A stretch of DNA of 64,000 nucleotides from Cyclina sinensis (taxonomy: Eukaryota; Mollusca; Bivalvia; Venerida; Veneridae). Location of the stretch: contig JAAONU010000048.1 of NCBI GenBank assembly GCA_012932295.1, forward strand, positions 62,001 to 126,000. The letters are read 5' to 3'. Numbering within the stretch: the stretch's first letter is position 1; every line of letters starts with the position of its first letter. Under the pieces are notes generated by a model, which saw only the letters and a list, made by a program, of their open reading frames with translations, was not told where the DNA came from and made no database searches. The position numbers and the translations under genes are program-made. Positions 45,561 through 58,029 of the stretch are shown in pieces.

Positions 45561-48302
45561 TGTCTGAAAGGTTGCTTTGGCGATTTCTAGGTCAAGTTCA
45601 AATATGGGTCATCTGGGGTCAAAAACTAGGTTACAGAGCCCAAATTTTGAAAAACTTTGTTAACACTCTAGAGAACATTTTTAGACCAAATAATCTGGAA
45701 ATTTGTCAGGAAGGTTACTTCTATGATTTCTAGCTCAAGTTCAAATATAGGTCATCTGGGTTCAAAAACTAGGTCACAGAGCCCAAAAATAGAAACATCT
45801 TGTTAACACTCTAGAGGTTACATTTTCAGCCCAAATAAACTGGAAAATTGTCAAAAAGGTTGCTTCAAAGATTTCTAGCACAAGTTCAAATATGGGTCAT
45901 CTGGGTTCAAAAACTAGGTCACAGAGCCCAAAAATAGAAAGATCTTGTTAACACTCTAGAGGTTACATTTTCAGCCCAAATAATCTTGAAATTTGTCAGA
46001 AAGGTTGCTTTGACAATTTCTAGATCAAGTTGGAGTATGGGTCATCTCAGGTCAAAAACTAGCTCACAGAGCCCAAATATAGAAAAACATTGTTAATACT
46101 CTAAAGGTAACATTTTTATTAGCTCACCTGTCACATAGTGACAGAGTGAGCTTTTCTGATCACCTTTTGTCTGTCGTCCGTCCGTCTGTCCGTCCGTCCA
46201 GTTAACAATTGGTTTGTTAACACTCTAGTGGTCACATTTTTGCCTCAATTGTCATGAAACTTGGTCAGGATGTTTGTCTCATTAATATCTCGGACGAGTT
46301 CGAACATGGGTTATCAGGGTTAAAAAACTAGGTCACAGGGCCCAAATATAGAAAAACCTTGTTAACACTCTAGAGGTTACATTTTCAGCCCAAATAATCT
46401 TGAAATTTGTCAGAAAGGTTGCTTTGATGATTTCTAGGTCAAGTTCAAATATAGGTCATCTGGGGTCAAAAACTAGGTCACAGAGCCCAAATATTGAATA
46501 ACCTTGTTAACACTCTAGAGGTAACATTTTTAGACCAAATAATCTGGAAATCTGTCAGGAAGGTTGCTTCTATGACTTCTAGCTCAAGTTCAAATATGGG
46601 TCATCTTGGTTCAAAAACTAGGTCACAGAGCCCAAAAATAGAAACATCTTGTTAACACTCTAGAGATTACATTTTCAGCCCAAATAATCTAGAAATTTGT
46701 CAGAAAGTTTGCTTCAAAGATTTCAAGCACAAGTTCAAATATGGGTCATCTGGGTTCAAAAACTAGGTCACAGAGCCAAAAAATAGAAACATCTTGTTAA
46801 CACTCTAGAGGTTACATTTTCAGCCTAAATAATCTGATAATTTGTCAGAAAACTTGCCTTGAGGATTTCTAGATCAAGTTCGAGTATGGGTCATCTGGGG
46901 TCACAAACTAGGTCACAGAGTCCAAATATGGAAAAACTTGTTAGTATTCTAAAGGTAGCATTTTCAGTCCAAATAACCTGGAAATTTGTCAGAAAGATTC
47001 TATGGATGATTTCTAGCTCAGTTTTGAATACAGGTTCTCTGGGGTCAAAAACTAGGTCACAGAGCCCGAAAGTAGAAAAACCTTTTAAAAGCTCTAGAGG
47101 TTACATTTTTAGTCCAAATGTCCTTGAAATTTGTCTGAAAAGTTGTTTCAATGATTTCTAGCTTAAATTTGGATATGGGTCATCTGGGATCAAAAACTAG
47201 GTCACATGGTATAATTATGTAAAAAACTTTTTAACACTTCAGAGGTTACATTTTCAGTCCAAATATCCTAGAAATTTGTCAGACAGGTTTTTTTGATGAT
47301 TTCTAGCTCAAGTTGGAGTATGGGTCATCTTGGGCCAAAAACTAGGTCACAGAGCCCAAATATGGAAAAACTTTGTAAACACTCTAGAGGCTACATTTTA
47401 AGTCCAAATGTCCTGGAAATCTGTCAGATAGGTTGTTTTGATGATTTGTAGCTCAAGTTTGGATATGGGTTATCTGGGGTCAAAAACTAGGTCACAGAGC
47501 CTAAATATCGAGAAACCTTGTTAACACTCTAGATGCTACTTTTTCAGTCCAAATATCCTGGAAATTTGTCAAAGAGATTGTTTCAATAATTTCTAGGTCA
47601 GGTTCGGAAATGGGTCATCTGGGGTTAATTAAAAAGGTCTATAGCAACTTTGTTAAAAGCAGTCATACTCAGGTGAGCGATACAGGGCCATCATGGCCCT
47701 CTTGTTCCAAATAACCTGGAAATTTGCCAGAAAGCTTGATTCTATGGTTTCTAGCTCAAGTTTGAATATGGGTCATCTGAAGTCGAAAACTAGGTCACAG
47801 AGCCCAAATATCGAAAAACTTTGTAAACACTCTTGAGGCTACATTTTCAATCCAAAAGTCCTTGAAATTTGTGAGAACGGTTGTTTTGATGATTTGTAGC
47901 TCAAGTTTGGATATAGGTTATCTGAGGTCAAAAACTAGGTCACAGAGCCTAAATATCGAAAAACCTTGTTAAGACTCTAGAGGCTACTTTTTCAGTCCAA
48001 ATATCTGGGAAAATTTGTAAGAGAGATTGTTTCGATAATTTCTAGCTCAAGTTTGAATATGGGACATCTAGGTTAAAAAACTAGGTCATAGAGCCCAAAT
48101 ATGGAAAAGCCTTGTTAACACACTAGAGGTAACATTTTCAGTACAAATAACCCCTTGAAATTTGTCAAAAAGATTGTTTCAATAATTTCTAGGTCAAGTT
48201 TGAATATGGGTCATCTAGGGTCAATTAACCACGTCCATAGCAACTTTGTTAAAAGCAGTCATTCTCAGGTGAGCGATACAGGGCCATCATGGCCCTCTTG
48301 TT
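45561..48302 (-). mobile_element. PL-A element with alpha array, interrupted by a second PL-A
   Basis: Reversed alpha monomers ('gggtcatctggggtcaaaaactaggtcacagagccc', 'cttgttaacactctagaggtaacatttt') run from 45561 to 46112 and from 47707 to about 48230. The element closes with CAGGTGAGCGATAC and GGGCCATCATGGCCCTCTTG at 48267-48300. The interruption at 46113-47706 is a complete younger PL-A copy. The outer right end is missing. Confidence 0.65.
46113..47706 (-). mobile_element. Complete PL-A element with alpha array, nested
   Basis: The hairpin end AGCTCACC TGTCAC ata GTGACA GAGTGAGCT is followed by 'gtcgtccgtccgtctgtccgtccgtcc'. Then comes the element-specific segment 'caattgtcatgaaacttggtcagg...atctcggacgagttcgaacatgg' (mirror of 6820-6880). 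About nine alpha monomers follow, and it ends CAGGTGAGCGATAC with GGGCCATCATGGCCCTCTTG. The flanking alpha monomer is nearly restored when the element is removed. Confidence 0.8.
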
Positions 48303-49612
48303 ATGTATATGTATTTGTGCCACTAAAGTTATTCCCTTAACCACCTTTCCATGTCGTCTTCTGTCAAGGACATTGGTGGGGGTATGAATCGCATTCAGCG
48401 ATAGTTCTAGTTCAAGCTGGATGTAAAAGGTCAGCTTGTAAAATTAACAACCAATTAAAAAACAAGATCGGATATATCAAGTGTGAAGATCATAGGTCTA
48501 GAGAAGGATGAATGACTGCTGTGTTTATTCAAACCAGCTGTCAAAACAACTTTATAATTACAAAAGATAAGGCACCATAAAGTATGGATCCATCAGCGAT
48601 CAAAGTGAGTTAATGGAAATGATTATGTAATTCACCCTATAAAAGTCAACAACATGAAAAAGTTGAAGCCCTAAATTTGCAATTTACAAGGTACTGACCC
48701 ACTTTGCATTGCATAAAAACAACATGTATCTATATAAGATTTGTATATATTTTCACTTACAGATCACTTTATTACTCAAAATTTATACTTGCAAACAGAT
48801 TCCAAATATATTGTTTTTTCTTTTTGCTCTGACAAAAGACACATATAAATACAATAAAGAAAGATAAGAAAGTGAAAGTTTTAGTGGACATTTATTTTTC
48901 TTATATTTTATATCCGAATAAATAACTTGATGTCAAACCATGAACATTTGCTTTTACGTAATAATTTTGATACTTTTTCATTAAATAATACATTACTGTA
49001 CATACCTTTAGTAATGTTTTCATTTTTTCCTTGGTTTTATAACTAATATGATTTATATTTCCATCAAAATAAAAATCATGGCCCTCTTGTTTTTTAGGTC
49101 ATTGGATGGAAGGTCAAGTGTCACAATGACCTTGAAAAGCAAATTGAATAAGTGTAGGATGCTTGGGCCTATTTCCCTCAAACTTTGTGTATAATTTTTC
49201 ATGACTTGTAGATGAGCCCTTTAGTTTTTCAAGTCACCAGGTCATATGGCCCTGGTGACAGTGTCCTTGAATAGCAAAATGGTTTCCGATCAATAACTAT
49301 AAAATGCTTGGTCCCAGCTCCTCAAAACTTCTTGGCTGCCTCTAAGGATAAGAAGGTGCTAGGGGGGATATGTGTTTTTCTTGTCTTGTTTCTTTTTGTA
49401 AAATCACATTTTCAATCACATTGCATATTATGAACATAGCAAAAAGTTTTGATTTCAAAACACTGTGATTTTGATTAGGTGATTTACTGAATGGTATTTT
49501 GAATGACCTTTAAAATTTAATTTAACAAACAAAGGACATAAAGAATAATAGTAAATAGTTAGCAAGGTTACAGTTAGCTCATGTAGATTCAGTTTAATTG
49601 CATAAATTTCAG
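48303..49612. other. Mostly unique intronic sequence before RPL13 second coding exon
   Basis: AT-rich, no gene seen. A small reversed PL-A/PL-D scrap lies at about 49075-49385: 'catggccctcttgttttttagg', zeta-like 'ggtttccgatcaataactat', and 'gataagaaggtgctaggggggatatg'. The last bases form the acceptor ATAAATTTCAG. Confidence 0.5.
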
Positions 49613-49786
49613 GCAGCTGGAGTGTTCAAGAAACAAGCTTTGGCTATTGGTATTGCTGTAGATTACCGTCGTAGAAACAGATCTATGGAGTCCCTTCAGC
49701 AGAATGTTCAGAGATTGAAGGAATACAAGTCTAAATTGATTCTGTTCCCCAAGAAGCAGAGCAAACCAGCAAAGGGTGATGCCACA
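49613..49786 (+). CDS. RPL13: Ribosomal protein eL13 (RPL13), second coding exon
   Basis: Encodes residues 83-140, [20 protein letters not shown] through [20 protein letters not shown] to KPAKGDAT. This is the core of the family. The [11 protein letters not shown](R/K)S block is highly conserved across eukaryotes (family knowledge) and belongs to the globular part that contacts rRNA. It joins phase 0 to the previous exon ([14 protein letters not shown]) and to the next (GDAT/AEEVK). The acceptor is TTTCAG and the donor GTATGT. The preceding intron of about 16.4 kb is almost entirely repeat elements. Confidence 0.98.
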
Positions 49787-50059
49787 GTATGTGTGAAACC
49801 TTGTTCTATAGAGTCCCTATTGCAATATTCATAGGGTCTGTCTGTTGCCGAACACTTTCTGCGTCTACAAAATTTTAATTTGACAATGAAGTTTACATTT
49901 GGCACACAAGTAATGAAACTAATTAGGTGTTAAAGATTCTGCATGAAAGTAAGAATTTTAATTTCTTTAATCTTACAGTTAAGCTGTTTTTGATGCAATG
50001 GATGACTTAATAATAAGCTACTGTTTCTAGAATTCAAGATCAGATCATTATACACCCAA

Positions 50060-50475
50060 AACAAAGTTCACCCGGTGGTCGGTCGGGCGGTCGGTCGGGG
50101 TTTACCTTGTCCACACAATGAAAGGAAGTGCAGTGTCCAAGAATCATAACTCTATCTTCACTATTTTCAGAGTTATAACCCTTTATTGGTTTTCCTTGTC
50201 CGGAGCATAACTTAAAAACTACTGGTTGGAATTCAGTGCAACTTCATACAGTGGTCAAGCACAATGAGAGGAAGTGCAGTGTCCAATAAGCATAACTCCA
50301 TCTTCACTATTTTCAGAGTTATTGCCCTTTATTAGTTTTCCTTGTCTGGAGCATAACTTAAAAACTACTGGTTGGAATTCAATGCAACTTCACACAGTGG
50401 TCAATCACAATGAAGGGAAGTGCAGTGTCCAAGAATCATAACTCCATCTTCTTTTCTTGCAGAGTTATTGCCCTT
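50060..50475 (-). repeat. Eta array with PL-F tail, reversed
   Basis: It starts 'ttcacccggtggtcggtcgggcggtcggtcgg', the reverse of the PL-F tail, followed by two to three reversed eta monomers ('ggttttccttgtccggagcataacttaaaaactactggttgg', 'gaggaagtgcagtgtccaagaatcataactccatcttc'). It is cut by a PL-A insertion at 50478. Eta units resume at 52715. Confidence 0.6.
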
Positions 50476-50477
50476 TA

Positions 50478-52436
50478 TTAGCTCATTTGTCACAAAGTGC
50501 CAGAGTGAGCTTTTGTCATACACCAATGTCCGGTGTGCGTCATGCATAGTGAGGCGTCAACAATTTCATTCAAACGACATCTACTCTGAAACCACAGGGC
50601 CAAATTAAATGAAACTTGCATGGGATAGTCCTTGCATGAAGCTCTTCAAAAGTTGTTCAAAGAATTCAATTCCATGCAGAACTCTGGTTGCTATGGCAAC
50701 TTAAAGGAAAAAATTTGAAAACCTTCTTGTCTGAAACCACAAGCCCTGGAGCTTAGATATTTGGTGAGGCATCATCTAGTGGACCTCTACCAAGATTGTT
50801 CAAATTATGACCCTGGGGTCAGAACTGGGCCCGCCCTTGGGGTCACCTGATTTACATAGAGTTATAAAGGGAAACTTTAAAAATCTTCTTGTCAGAAAAC
50901 GCAACACATGGAGCTAAGATATTTGGTATGCAGCATTGTCTAGTAGACCTGTACCAAGATTGTTCAAATCATGGCCCTCATGGTGAGCTATTGTGACCGG
51001 ACTTTGTCTGTCGTCCGTCAGCAATTTCATTCAAACTACATCTCTTGTGAAACCTCTGGGCCAAATTTGATGAAACTTGCCTGGGATGTTCCTTGCATGA
51101 AGCTCTACCAAAGTTGTTCAAAGAATTCAATTCCATCAAGAACTCTGGTTGCTATGGCATCTTAAAGGAAAAACTTTGAAAATCTTCTTGTCTGAAACCA
51201 CAAGGCCCTGAGCCTTAAAATTTGGTATGTAGCATTTTCGAGTGGACCTCCATCAAGTTTGCTCAAATTATGCCCCTGGGGTCAAATTTGGCCCCACCCC
51301 AGAGGGTCAATGGATTTGAGCTTGTGTCCGTCATGCGTCTGTGCGTCGTGGGTCTTCAACTTTTGCTTTAAACAACATCTCCTCATAAACCACTGGGCCA
51401 AAGTTGATGAAACTTGCCATGGATATTCCTTGCATAAAGCTCTTCCAGAGTTGTTCAAAGAAATCAAATCCTTGCAGAACTGGTTGCCATTGCAACCTAA
51501 AGGAAAAACTTTAAAATTCAATCTTCTTGTCTGAAAGAACAAGGCGTAGAGCTTATATATTTGGCATTTAGCACCCTCTAAATGGAACTCTTCAAAATTG
51601 TTTAAATTATTTCCCTGGGGTCAAAATTGGCCCCACCGCAGGGGTCAATTCATTTTACATAGACTTATATAGGAAATATTTAAAAATCTTCTTCTCAGAA
51701 ACAACAATGCCTACAGCTTAGATATTTGGTATGTAGCATTGTCTAGTGGATGTCTACCAAGTTTGTTCAAATTATGTCCCCTGGGTCAAAATTGGCCACG
51801 CCCCAGCGTTCTCTTGGTTTACATATAGTTATATAGGAAAAACATGAAAAATCATTTTTCTCCGAAACAATAAGGACTAGACCTTACATATTTGGTGTGG
51901 AGTATTGTTTAGAGAACCTTTACCAGTATTGTTTATATGTTGGCCCTGAGGTCAAAATTGGCCCCGCCCCGGGGGCCCTTAATATGTAAAAAAAGGAAAT
52001 CTTTAAAAATCTTCTTGTCTGAAACCACAAGGCCTAAAATTTTAAAATTTGGCATGAAGCAAGCTTTATCAAACTTTTTCAAATTATTAGATTACATTAA
52101 AGGTCATGGAGGCTAAAAATAGATTTATCTACTGTACCTCATAGAGCCTTCATTTATAGACCAATATCTGATATTCAGTATATAGGTTCCTTGCATGGAA
52201 GTCTACCCATGGGTAGGGTTTGAGGTCACTGGGTCAAGGTCATCGTCACCATAGCTTATAATAGATATTTCTACTTTCTGTCATAGAGCCTTTATTTATT
52301 GACTGATATTACATATTTGGTTTGTAGGCACTTACATATTTTCAATTAAATAATTAAATACTGCTTAACAGCAAACCTACAGCCAAAGTACTCAGGTGAG
52401 CGATCCAGAGCCATCATGCACAGTTTTTCAAGATGA
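50478..52436 (-). mobile_element. Fragmented PL-A copies with beta monomers
   Basis: The first PL-A end, AGCTCATTTGTCACAAAGTG and CCAGAGTGAGCT, is at 50482-50512. A second, partial start ('atggtgagctattgtgaccgg') is at about 50980, and a third fragment, 'gagcttgtgtccgtcatgcgtctgtgcgtcgtg', is at 51318-51350. Beta monomers and the non-repeated arm follow to CAGGTGAGCGATCC at 52394-52407. The PL-A left end itself is decayed ('agagccatcatgcac'). Confidence 0.5.
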
Positions 52437-52714
52437 TTACAAAAATAATTGCAGGACCTATATTTTTGACCTACTGACCTACTTTTTGAATTTACAGCTA
52501 TGGCAATGAAATTTGGACCATGTGTACAGTTTTTTGTTCCGATTTCAAAAACGTCGTCTCATGACCTATATTTTGACCTACTGACCTACTTTTTGTTTTT
52601 GCAGCTATGGCAATGAAATTGCATTGGTCCATTTCTGTGATATACATCATTACATTCACAAAAATTTCTTCCATCTTTGAACTAAGGTGAGCGCTTTAGG
52701 GCCATTGGCCATCT
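52430..52714 (-). repeat. Delta units with a PL-C end, reversed
   Basis: Two to three reversed delta monomers, then the PL-C arm 'ttgcattggtccatttctgtgatatacatcattac' and an end GCGCTTTAGGGCCATTGGCC ATCTTGT at 52690-52714. The same end is seen intact at 57395-57428 and three times at 61220-61485. Confidence 0.65.
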
Positions 52715-53052
52715 TGTTAGTTTTCCTTGTCTGAAACGTAACTTGAAAACTGCTGGTTGGAATTCAGTGCAACTTCATACAATGGTCAAGCACAATGAGA
52801 GGAAGTGCAGTGTCCAAGAATTATAACTCCATCTACACTATTTGCAGAGTTATTGCCCTTTATTGGTGATCCTTGTCTGGAGCATAACTTGAAAACTACT
52901 GGTTAGAATTCAGTGCAACTTCATACAATGGTCAAGCACAGTGAGATGAAGTGCAGAGTCCAAGAATCATAACTCTATCTTCACTATTTGCACAGTTATT
53001 GCCCTTTATTGGTTTTCCTTGTCTGGAGAATAACTTGAAATCTATTGGTTGG
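52715..53052 (-). repeat. Continuation of the eta array
   Basis: Two reversed eta monomers, probably the other half of the array at 50060-50475 after insertion of the PL-A and PL-C material between them. Confidence 0.5.
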
Positions 53053-53127
53053 AAGTGTTCAAGGTGAGCTTTTGTGATCACAATTTGTCCATTGTCCGTC
53101 AGTGCGTCCGTGCATCCTTTGTTAACT

Positions 53128-54765
53128 TTTTAGCTCACCTGAGCACTGCTCAGGGTGAGCTTTTGGGATTGTTGAATGTCTGGCATCCATTGGCTTGTGC
53201 CATCGACAATTTGACTTGAACGACTTCTCCTCCTTAACCGTTAAGCCAACATTGACAAAACATGCCGGGGATATTCCTTGCATGAAGCTCTACCAAAATT
53301 GTTCAAAGTATTCAATTCCATCAAGAACTCTGGTTGCTGTGGCAACGTAGAGGAAAAACTTTGAAAATCTTCTTGTCTGAAACCACAAGGCCCTGAGCCT
53401 TAAGATTTGGTATGTAGCATTGTCTAGTGGACCTCTACCAAGTTTGTTCAAAATATACCCCTGGGGTCAAATTTGACCCTGCCCTGGGGGTCAATTGATT
53501 TTACAAAGGCTTATATAGTGAAACTTTAAAAATCTTCTTGTCTGAAACCACAAGGCCCTGAGCCTTAAGATTTGGTATGGGACATTGTCTAGTGAACCTC
53601 TACGAAGTTTGTTCAAATTATGCCCCTGGGGTCAAATTTGGCCCCACCCCGGGGTCATTGGTTTTATATAGGCTTATATAGTGAAAACTTTGAAAATCTT
53701 CTGGTCTGAAACCACATGGGCCTGAGCCTTAAGATTTGATATGTACCATTGTTTTGTGGGCCTGAACCAAATTTGTTCAAATTATACCCCTGAGGTCAAA
53801 TTTGGCCCCAGCCCATTACATAGGCTTATATAATGAAAAGTTTGAAAATCTTCTTTTAGAAGGAGAGGTAACATTTTCAGTCCAAATAATTTGGAAATTT
53901 GTCAGAAAGGTTGTTTCTATGATTTCTAGCTCAGCTTGGAATATGGGTCATCTGGGTTAAACTATGTCATATAGCCCAAATATGAAGAAACCTTGTTAAT
54001 ACTCTAGAGGTAACATTTTCAGTCGAAATAACCTGGAAATCTGTCTGAAAGGTTGTTTTAATGATTTCTAGGTCAGGTTTGAATATGGGTCATCTGGATT
54101 ATAAAACTAGGTCACAGAGCCCAAAAATAAAATAAAAAACTTGTTAACACTGTAGAGGCTACTTTTCAGTTCAAATGTTCTGGAAATTTGTCAGAAAGGT
54201 TGTTTTAATGATTTCAAGCTCAGGTTTGAATATGGGTCATCTGGGGTCAAAAACTAGGTCACAGAGCCCAAATATGGGAAAACCTTGTTAACACTCTAGA
54301 GGCTCCTTTTTCGGTCCAAATATCCTGGAAATTTGTCGTAAAGATTGTTTTGATAATTTCTAGCTGAAGTCCGAATATGGGTCATCTGGGGTCAAAACTA
54401 GGTCACAGAGCCTAAATATGGGAAAACCTTGTTAACACTCTAGAGGCTACCTTTTCAGTCCAAATATCCTGGAAATTTGTCAGAAAGATTGTTTCGATAA
54501 TTTCTAGCTGAAATCCGAATATGGGAGATCTAGGTTCAAAAACTAGGTCATAGAGCCCAAGTATGGAAAAACCTTGTTAACACTCTAGTGGTAACATTTT
54601 CAGTCCAAACAACCTGGAAATTTCTCAGAAAGATTGTTTCAATAATTTCTAGGTCAAATTCGAAAATGGGTCATCTGGGGTCAGCTAACCAGGTCCATAG
54701 CCACTTTTGTAAAAAGCAGTCATACTACATAGGTGAGCGATACAGGGCCATCATGGCCGTCTTGT
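53128..54765 (-). mobile_element. PL-A element carrying beta then alpha monomers
   Basis: The hairpin end AGCTCACC TGAGCac tGCTCA GGGTGAGCT at 53132-53161 is followed by three to four beta monomers to about 53860, then an abrupt switch to six to seven alpha monomers. It closes 'ggtgagcgatacagggccatcatggcc' at 54733-54759. One element thus carries two unrelated monomer families, either by fusion of two copies or by recombination. Confidence 0.6.
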
Positions 54766-55198
54766 TTTGCAGAGTAACTGTTGTACCATTACACCCAGAG
54801 CCTTCAAACTTTATAGGATAATTGTATTAGAAGAACCCTGTTGTTTTTAGGGTCAAAGGTTAAGTTCACAGGGACTTCTAGAGTGAAAAGTGTTTCTGCT
54901 CAGTAACTGGAGTCCATTTTCCCAGAGCCTTCAAACTCCATAGGTTGATTGTCTTTACTCGGTAAAAGAACTCTATCATTTTTGGGGTCAGTAGTCAGTA
55001 GGTCAAAAGTTAAGTTCACAGGGACCTGTAGAGTGAAAAGTATTTCTGCTCAGTAACTGGAGTACCATTCCCACCAGAACCTTCAAACTTCAAGAACTGG
55101 TGTCCTATCATCATCTTCCCACCGTTTCAATTTCACTGTCCCATCCCCATAGGGGGTCGTGCTCGACATGCTGCCCATGGGCATTCTAGTTTTACTAG
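54766..55198 (-). repeat. PL-D-type monomers ending in a PL-E terminus
   Basis: Units with 'cccagagccttcaaact' and 'aggataattgtattagaagaaccctgtt' (reverse of those at 24147-24452), then 'gggggtcgtgctcgacatgctgcccatgggcattctagtttt', the reversed start of PL-E. Another copy of that start is the left end at 3503. Confidence 0.5.
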
Positions 55199-55282
55199 TT
55201 TTATTATAAAAGAGAGCGTAAATCGGGAATTTTTTCATGTGGTCCAATTTTTGCCACTTTACTTAAAACAGGGTTGTTTTAT

Positions 55283-55570
55283 TATGCCCCCATTTGGTAA
55301 AGGGAGGGCATATTGCTTTGCTGCTCTCTGTCTGTCTGTCGGTCTGTATGTCCACAAAGTTTCCGTTCATTTTCTTTGCAGATGTTGCACAAATTGAAAT
55401 AAAATTTGGTATACAGATTTATCATAAAAATATCTAGGTCAAGTCCTTCTCAAAATCATCTTCTCCGAAACCACAAGGCCTGGAGTGTAGCATTGTCTAG
55501 TGGACCTCTACCAAGTTTGTTAAAATCGTGGCCTCTGGGTCAAAAATGTCCCCGCCCCAGGGGACATTTG
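55283..55570 (-). repeat. PL-D start joined to a beta fragment
   Basis: The hairpin ATGCCCCC atttggtaaagg GAGGGCAT at 55284-55310 and a GTCTGTCTGTCGGTC tract begin a reversed PL-D copy. From about 55440 it becomes a single beta monomer. Confidence 0.5.
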
Positions 55571-57955
55571 TTAGCTCGACTTTTTTTTTTTTAAAAATCA
55601 AGTTATTGTCATAGTCATGGTGTCGTTGCCGTTGCCGTTCCCGTCCGAAAACTTTAACATTGATCATAATTTTTTTATTCCTTGATGGATTATCTTCATA
55701 CTTGGACACAACAACCCTTTGGACAAGACCTTCAAGATGATCAGACTAAACTTGACCTTGACTCTTAAATGACCTTCATATTCAAGGTCAAAATATTGAA
55801 TTTTGCTAAAATTGGCCATAACTTTATTATTAATAGGTGGTTTCTCTTAAAACTTGGACACAACAACCCTTTGGAAAAGACCTTCAAGCTGACCAGACTT
55901 AACTTGACCTTGACTCATAAATGACCTTCATATTCAAGGTCAAAATATTGAATTTTGCTAAAATTGGCCATAACTTTATTATTAATAGGTGAATTCTCTT
56001 TATGCTTGGACACAACAACCCTTTGGACAAGACCTTCAAGCTGACCAGACTAAACTTGACCTTGACTAATAAATGACCTTCACCTTCAAGGTCAAATTAT
56101 TGAATTTTGCTAAAATTCACAATAACATTAGTATTTATGGTTGGATTTGATTTATACTTGGACAAAACAACACTTACGACAAAACCGACATGTTGAATAA
56201 CTCAGATTTGACCATGACCTTAAAATTACCTTGACCGTCAAGGTCAGATGATTGAATTTTGCTTAAATTGTCATAACTTTCTCATTTATTTCTAGATTTA
56301 ATTCAAACTTGGACTAAACAACAATTGTGACAAATCCGACATTATGATTATTTCAAGTTTGACCTTGACCTTTAAATGACCTGACGGTCAAGGTCAAATC
56401 ATTGAATTTTGTTAAAACTGGCCATAATTATGTAATTTATGGTTGGATTTGAATCAGGCTTAGACAAAACAACACTTTTTCGTTTCGATTTCTAAAATGT
56501 CATAGCATGACCTATATTTTTGACCTACTGACCTACTTTCTGGTTTTGAGCTACAGCAATGAAATTTGGACTGTGTGCACAGTTTTTTATTTCGATTTCA
56601 AGAATGTCATGGCATGACCTATATTTTTGACCTACTGACCTACTTTTTGTTTTTGGAGCTATGGCAATGAAATTTGGACCTTGTATACAGTTTTTTCTTC
56701 CGATTACAAAAACGTCATAGCATGACCTATATTTTTGACCTACTGACCTACTTTTTTTGTTTTTTAGCTACAGCAATGAAATCTGGACTGTGTGCACAGT
56801 TTTTCGTTTCAATTTCAGAAATGTCATAGCATGACCTATATTTTTGACCTACTGACCTACTTTTTGTTTTTGGAGTTGTGGCAATGAAATTTGGACCATG
56901 TGCACAGTTTTTCGTTTCGAATTCAAAAACATCATGGCATGATGCACCTGTATTTTTGACCTACTGACCTACTTTTTTGTTTGTTAGCTACAGCAATGAA
57001 ATTTGGACCGTCCGCACAGTTTCTCGTTTCGAATTCAAAAATGTCATGGCATGACCTATATTTTTGACCTACTGACCTACTTTTTGTTTTTGGAGCTATG
57101 GCAATGAAATTTGGACCATGTACACAGTTTTTTGTTCCAATTTCAAAAATGTCATAGCATGACCTATATTTTTGACCTACTGACATAATTTTTTTTTTTT
57201 TATAGCTACAGCAATGAAATTTGGACCATGTGCACAGTTTTTCTTTCCAATTTAAAAAATGTCATCGCATGGCCTATTTTTTTGACCTACTGACCTCCTT
57301 TTTGTTTTTGGAGCTATGGCAATGAAATTGCATTGGTCCATTTCTGTGATATGCATCATTACATTCATAAAAATTTCTTTCATCTTTGAACCCAGGTTAG
57401 TGCTTTAGGGCCATTGGCCCTCTTGTTTATTAATACTTGGACAAAACAAGGCTTATGACAAAACCTATATGTTAAATTATTCAAGTATGACCTTAACCTT
57501 TAAATGACCTTTACAGTCAAATTTCTAATTATTACATTTTGCAAAAATAGCCGAACTTCTGGTTTTATGGACGGATTTGATCTATACAGGGACAAAACAA
57601 CACTGAGAATAAAAGAAACGTGTTAAACAATTCAAGCATTACCTTGACCTTTAAATGACCTTGACATTACTTAACTTGGCTATATCTTTATTGTTAATGG
57701 ATGTAGTGTCTTCATGCTTGGACATAACTACTTTTTAGACAATACCTCCAGAGAAGGTTAAACTGAACTTGACCTATCCATTAAGGTCAAATTCCTGAAT
57801 GTTGGTAAAATTGGCCATAACTTTGTTATGTATAATTATATTTCCAAATGATGCTTCATTTGAAATCCCTTCACCACAATGTGCTTCCTCTGATGTGTTT
57901 GCCTTTGGAAATAGAAAAAAGTCGAGTATGGCCCCCGCTTGCGGTGGCTCTTGTT
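55571..57955 (-). mobile_element. PL-B element with gamma array, interrupted by PL-C
   Basis: It starts GTTAGCTCGACTTTTTTT, then 'gtcgttgccgttgccgttcccgtcc', then about six reversed gamma monomers to 56470. After a PL-C insertion (56471-57428), gamma resumes to about 57840. It closes 'gaaaaaagtcgagtatggccccc' and GCTTGCGGTGGCTCTTGT at 57938-57955. It is the mirror arrangement of 13430-16038. Confidence 0.75.
56471..57428 (-). mobile_element. PL-C element with delta array, nested in PL-B
   Basis: Nine to ten reversed delta monomers, then the PL-C arm ('gcattggtccatttctgtgatatgcatcattac') and the end GGGCCATTGGCCCTCTTGT at 57409-57427. The gamma array is split by it. Confidence 0.75.
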
Positions 57956-58029
57956 TTACATTTAGTCATAAAGGAAAAACTTGAAAAATCTTCTTGTACG
58001 AAATTGTAAGGCATAGAGCTTAGATATTT

